Shown here in pieces: positions 63,044-64,000 of a DNA stretch of 64,000 nucleotides. Position 1 is the first letter of the stretch, and every line of letters begins with the position of its first letter. The translations under genes and the position numbers were made by a program. The DNA comes from an uncultured Lachnospiraceae bacterium (GTDB lineage Bacteria; Bacillota; Clostridia; Lachnospirales; Lachnospiraceae), in assembly GCA_910585965.1 (NCBI GenBank), contig CAJUHH010000011.1, positions 70,737 through 134,736 of the forward strand, given 5' to 3'. Under the pieces are notes generated by a model. That model was not told where the DNA came from, made no database searches, and was given only the letters and a program-made list of their open reading frames with translations.

Positions 63044-63784
63044 TTGCAGGGAATGGAAAAAAAAGACTGTGCGGCAGTCATATTAGCGGCGGGGCAGGGA
63101 AAAAGAATGCAGAGCGCAGTGCCGAAACAGTATCTCATGCTGGAAGACAAGCCTGTGATTTATTATGCATTGAAAGTATTCCAAGATAGTTTTGTCAACC
63201 GAATCGTATTGGTGACTTCGGAAGAGGAGATAGAATACTGTAAAAAGAATATCGTGGAAAAGTACGGGTTTGGAAAAGTGAAGGCTGTCGTGGCAGGAGG
63301 AAAGGAAAGGTACCATTCTGTTTATGAGGGGCTGAAGGCGGCAAAATGTGATTATGTATTTATCCATGACGGAGCCCGCCCTTTTGTTACAGAGGAGATA
63401 ATAGAGAGGGGGTATGCATGCGCGGTGGAATATGACGCATGTGTCGTAGGAATGCCGACAAAGGATACGGTAAAAATTGCGGATGCTGACAATTTTGCCG
63501 CATCTACTCCGGACCGCAGCCATGTCTGGCTCATACAGACTCCCCAGATATTTTCTTATAATTTGATTTTCCAGGCATATTCCGCGTTGATGGATAAGGA
63601 GCAGGAGCTGCTGCAGGAATCCGTAAGAATTACGGATGACGCTATGGTAGTAGAGACTTTTACAAGCCGAAAGGTAAAGCTGGCAGAAGGGAGTTATGAA
63701 AATATAAAAATAACGACCCCGGAGGATTTGCAGATTGCCAGGACGCTGAAAAACTCCGTAAAAAAATATTCTAAAAATCTTTAA
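63044..63784 (+). CDS. ispD: 2-C-methyl-D-erythritol 4-phosphate cytidylyltransferase
   Basis: Third enzyme of the MEP isoprenoid pathway, about 246 residues. The N-terminal nucleotide loop is ILAAGQGKRM, followed by PKQYLML; HDGARPFV and TPDRSHVWLIQTPQIF are also typical. The TTG at 63044 is chosen because GGAGGAG lies six bases before it, whereas ATG 63053 has that site 15 bases away and only a poor local one. Length is normal. Confidence 0.92.
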   Translation: MQGMEKKDCAAVILAAGQGKRMQSAVPKQYLMLEDKPVIYYALKVFQDSFVNRIVLVTSEEEIEYCKKNIVEKYGFGKVKAVVAGGKERYHSVYEGLKAAKCDYVFIHDGARPFVTEEIIERGYACAVEYDACVVGMPTKDTVKIADADNFAASTPDRSHVWLIQTPQIFSYNLIFQAYSALMDKEQELLQESVRITDDAMVVETFTSRKVKLAEGSYENIKITTPEDLQIARTLKNSVKKYSKNL

Positions 63785-63793
63785 AAAAAGTTG

Positions 63794-63822
63794 TTGACAC
63801 TTTTTGGGTTTTTTGTTAGAAT
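63794..63822 (+). promoter_or_regulatory. Promoter of the tRNA-Ser gene
   Basis: TTGACA (63794-63799), 17 bases, TAGAAT (63817-63822). The leader of about 110 bases before the tRNA shows no gene. Confidence 0.78.
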
Positions 63823-63940
63823 AATTTTTGCGTTGCGGGGGGATATGAAAGAAAATCTTCGAAAGGATTCTCTGAAAAAAATATTTCTTTGCAAAGAAGC
63901 ACTTCATAAACATTGGTGGAAAACGGCAATGTATGAATAT

Positions 63941-64000
63941 GGAGGGGTATCGAAGTGGTCATAACGAGGCGGTCTTGAAAACCGTTTGTCCGCAAGGGCG
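63941..64000 (+). tRNA. tRNA-Ser (anticodon TGA), 5' part
   Basis: GGAGGGGTATCGAAGTGG is the serine-type acceptor and D-arm start; the anticodon loop CTTGAAA carries TGA, reading UCA and other UCN codons. The window ends in the long variable arm (GTCCGCAAGGGCG). Confidence 0.93.

Noticed and set aside
63851..63963. A small frame before and into the tRNA-Ser gene
   Set aside because: It overlaps the tRNA and has no plausible protein features.

Overview
The window looks like a chromosomal segment of a butyrate-forming Firmicute, most likely a Lachnospiraceae-type Clostridium relative. This rests on gene content and signals: the order thl-crt-hbd-bcd-etfB-etfA, a ptb-buk pair, strong purine-rich Shine-Dalgarno sites, near-consensus sigma-A promoters, a frameshifted prfB and an RFN riboswitch before ribU. 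Species cannot be named from the sequence alone.

Region 1 (1-16.5 kb) is metabolic. The tail of a TraX-like gene is followed by the six-gene acetyl-CoA to butyryl-CoA operon, with its own promoter (337-365) and a strong terminator (6692-6747). Then come a PiT phosphate permease, a c-di-GMP phosphodiesterase with a degenerate GGDEF domain, mtnA, a convergent NhaC-type antiporter, and ptb-buk on the minus strand. Together these give the butyrate-kinase route: butyryl-CoA to butyryl phosphate to butyrate plus ATP. A TetR regulator with a perfect-consensus promoter and its own likely operator sits beside secA.

Region 2 (16.5-22.2 kb) holds secA, prfB (with the +1 frameshift), a Uma2 nuclease-fold gene, an ECF-like sigma factor and an XRE regulator, the last divergent from the giant gene that follows.

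Region 3 (22.3-37.3 kb) is the accessory core. One 3073-residue protein has about 13 fibronectin-III-like domains, an RHS/YD-repeat shell, a hydrophobic linker and a HExxH toxin tip, and its immunity gene follows. Downstream, pieces of the same linker recur at least four more times. They carry a second, JAMM-like tip with its own immunity gene, a broken copy of the first tip and immunity gene, a deleted linker, a NADAR-family gene and small orphan ORFs. This is a decaying polymorphic-toxin cassette array. It ends in a fusion with a broken mobile-element gene, followed by two tandem type I toxin modules, each with a tiny holin-like peptide and a convergent antisense RNA promoter.

Region 4 (37.3-49 kb) contains an ABC exporter with a winged-helix regulator and doubled operators, a PIN/Phd toxin-antitoxin pair, a membrane-bound XRE regulator, an odd sigma-factor/glucosaminidase chimera, DUF975, HExxH and DUF4190 genes, tex, and an internally deleted AAA+ ATPase remnant.

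Region 5 (49-64 kb) contains the fruK-fruA-fruR fructose PTS operon, an FMN riboswitch with ribU, a MacB-like ABC-MFP-permease operon, a FlxA-like coiled-coil gene, rimI, rnz, ispD and the start of tRNA-Ser(TGA). Two roughly 350-380 bp long-inverted-repeat elements (53118-53465 and 59571-59952) share a conserved core. Their outer arms differ between copies yet stay complementary within each copy.
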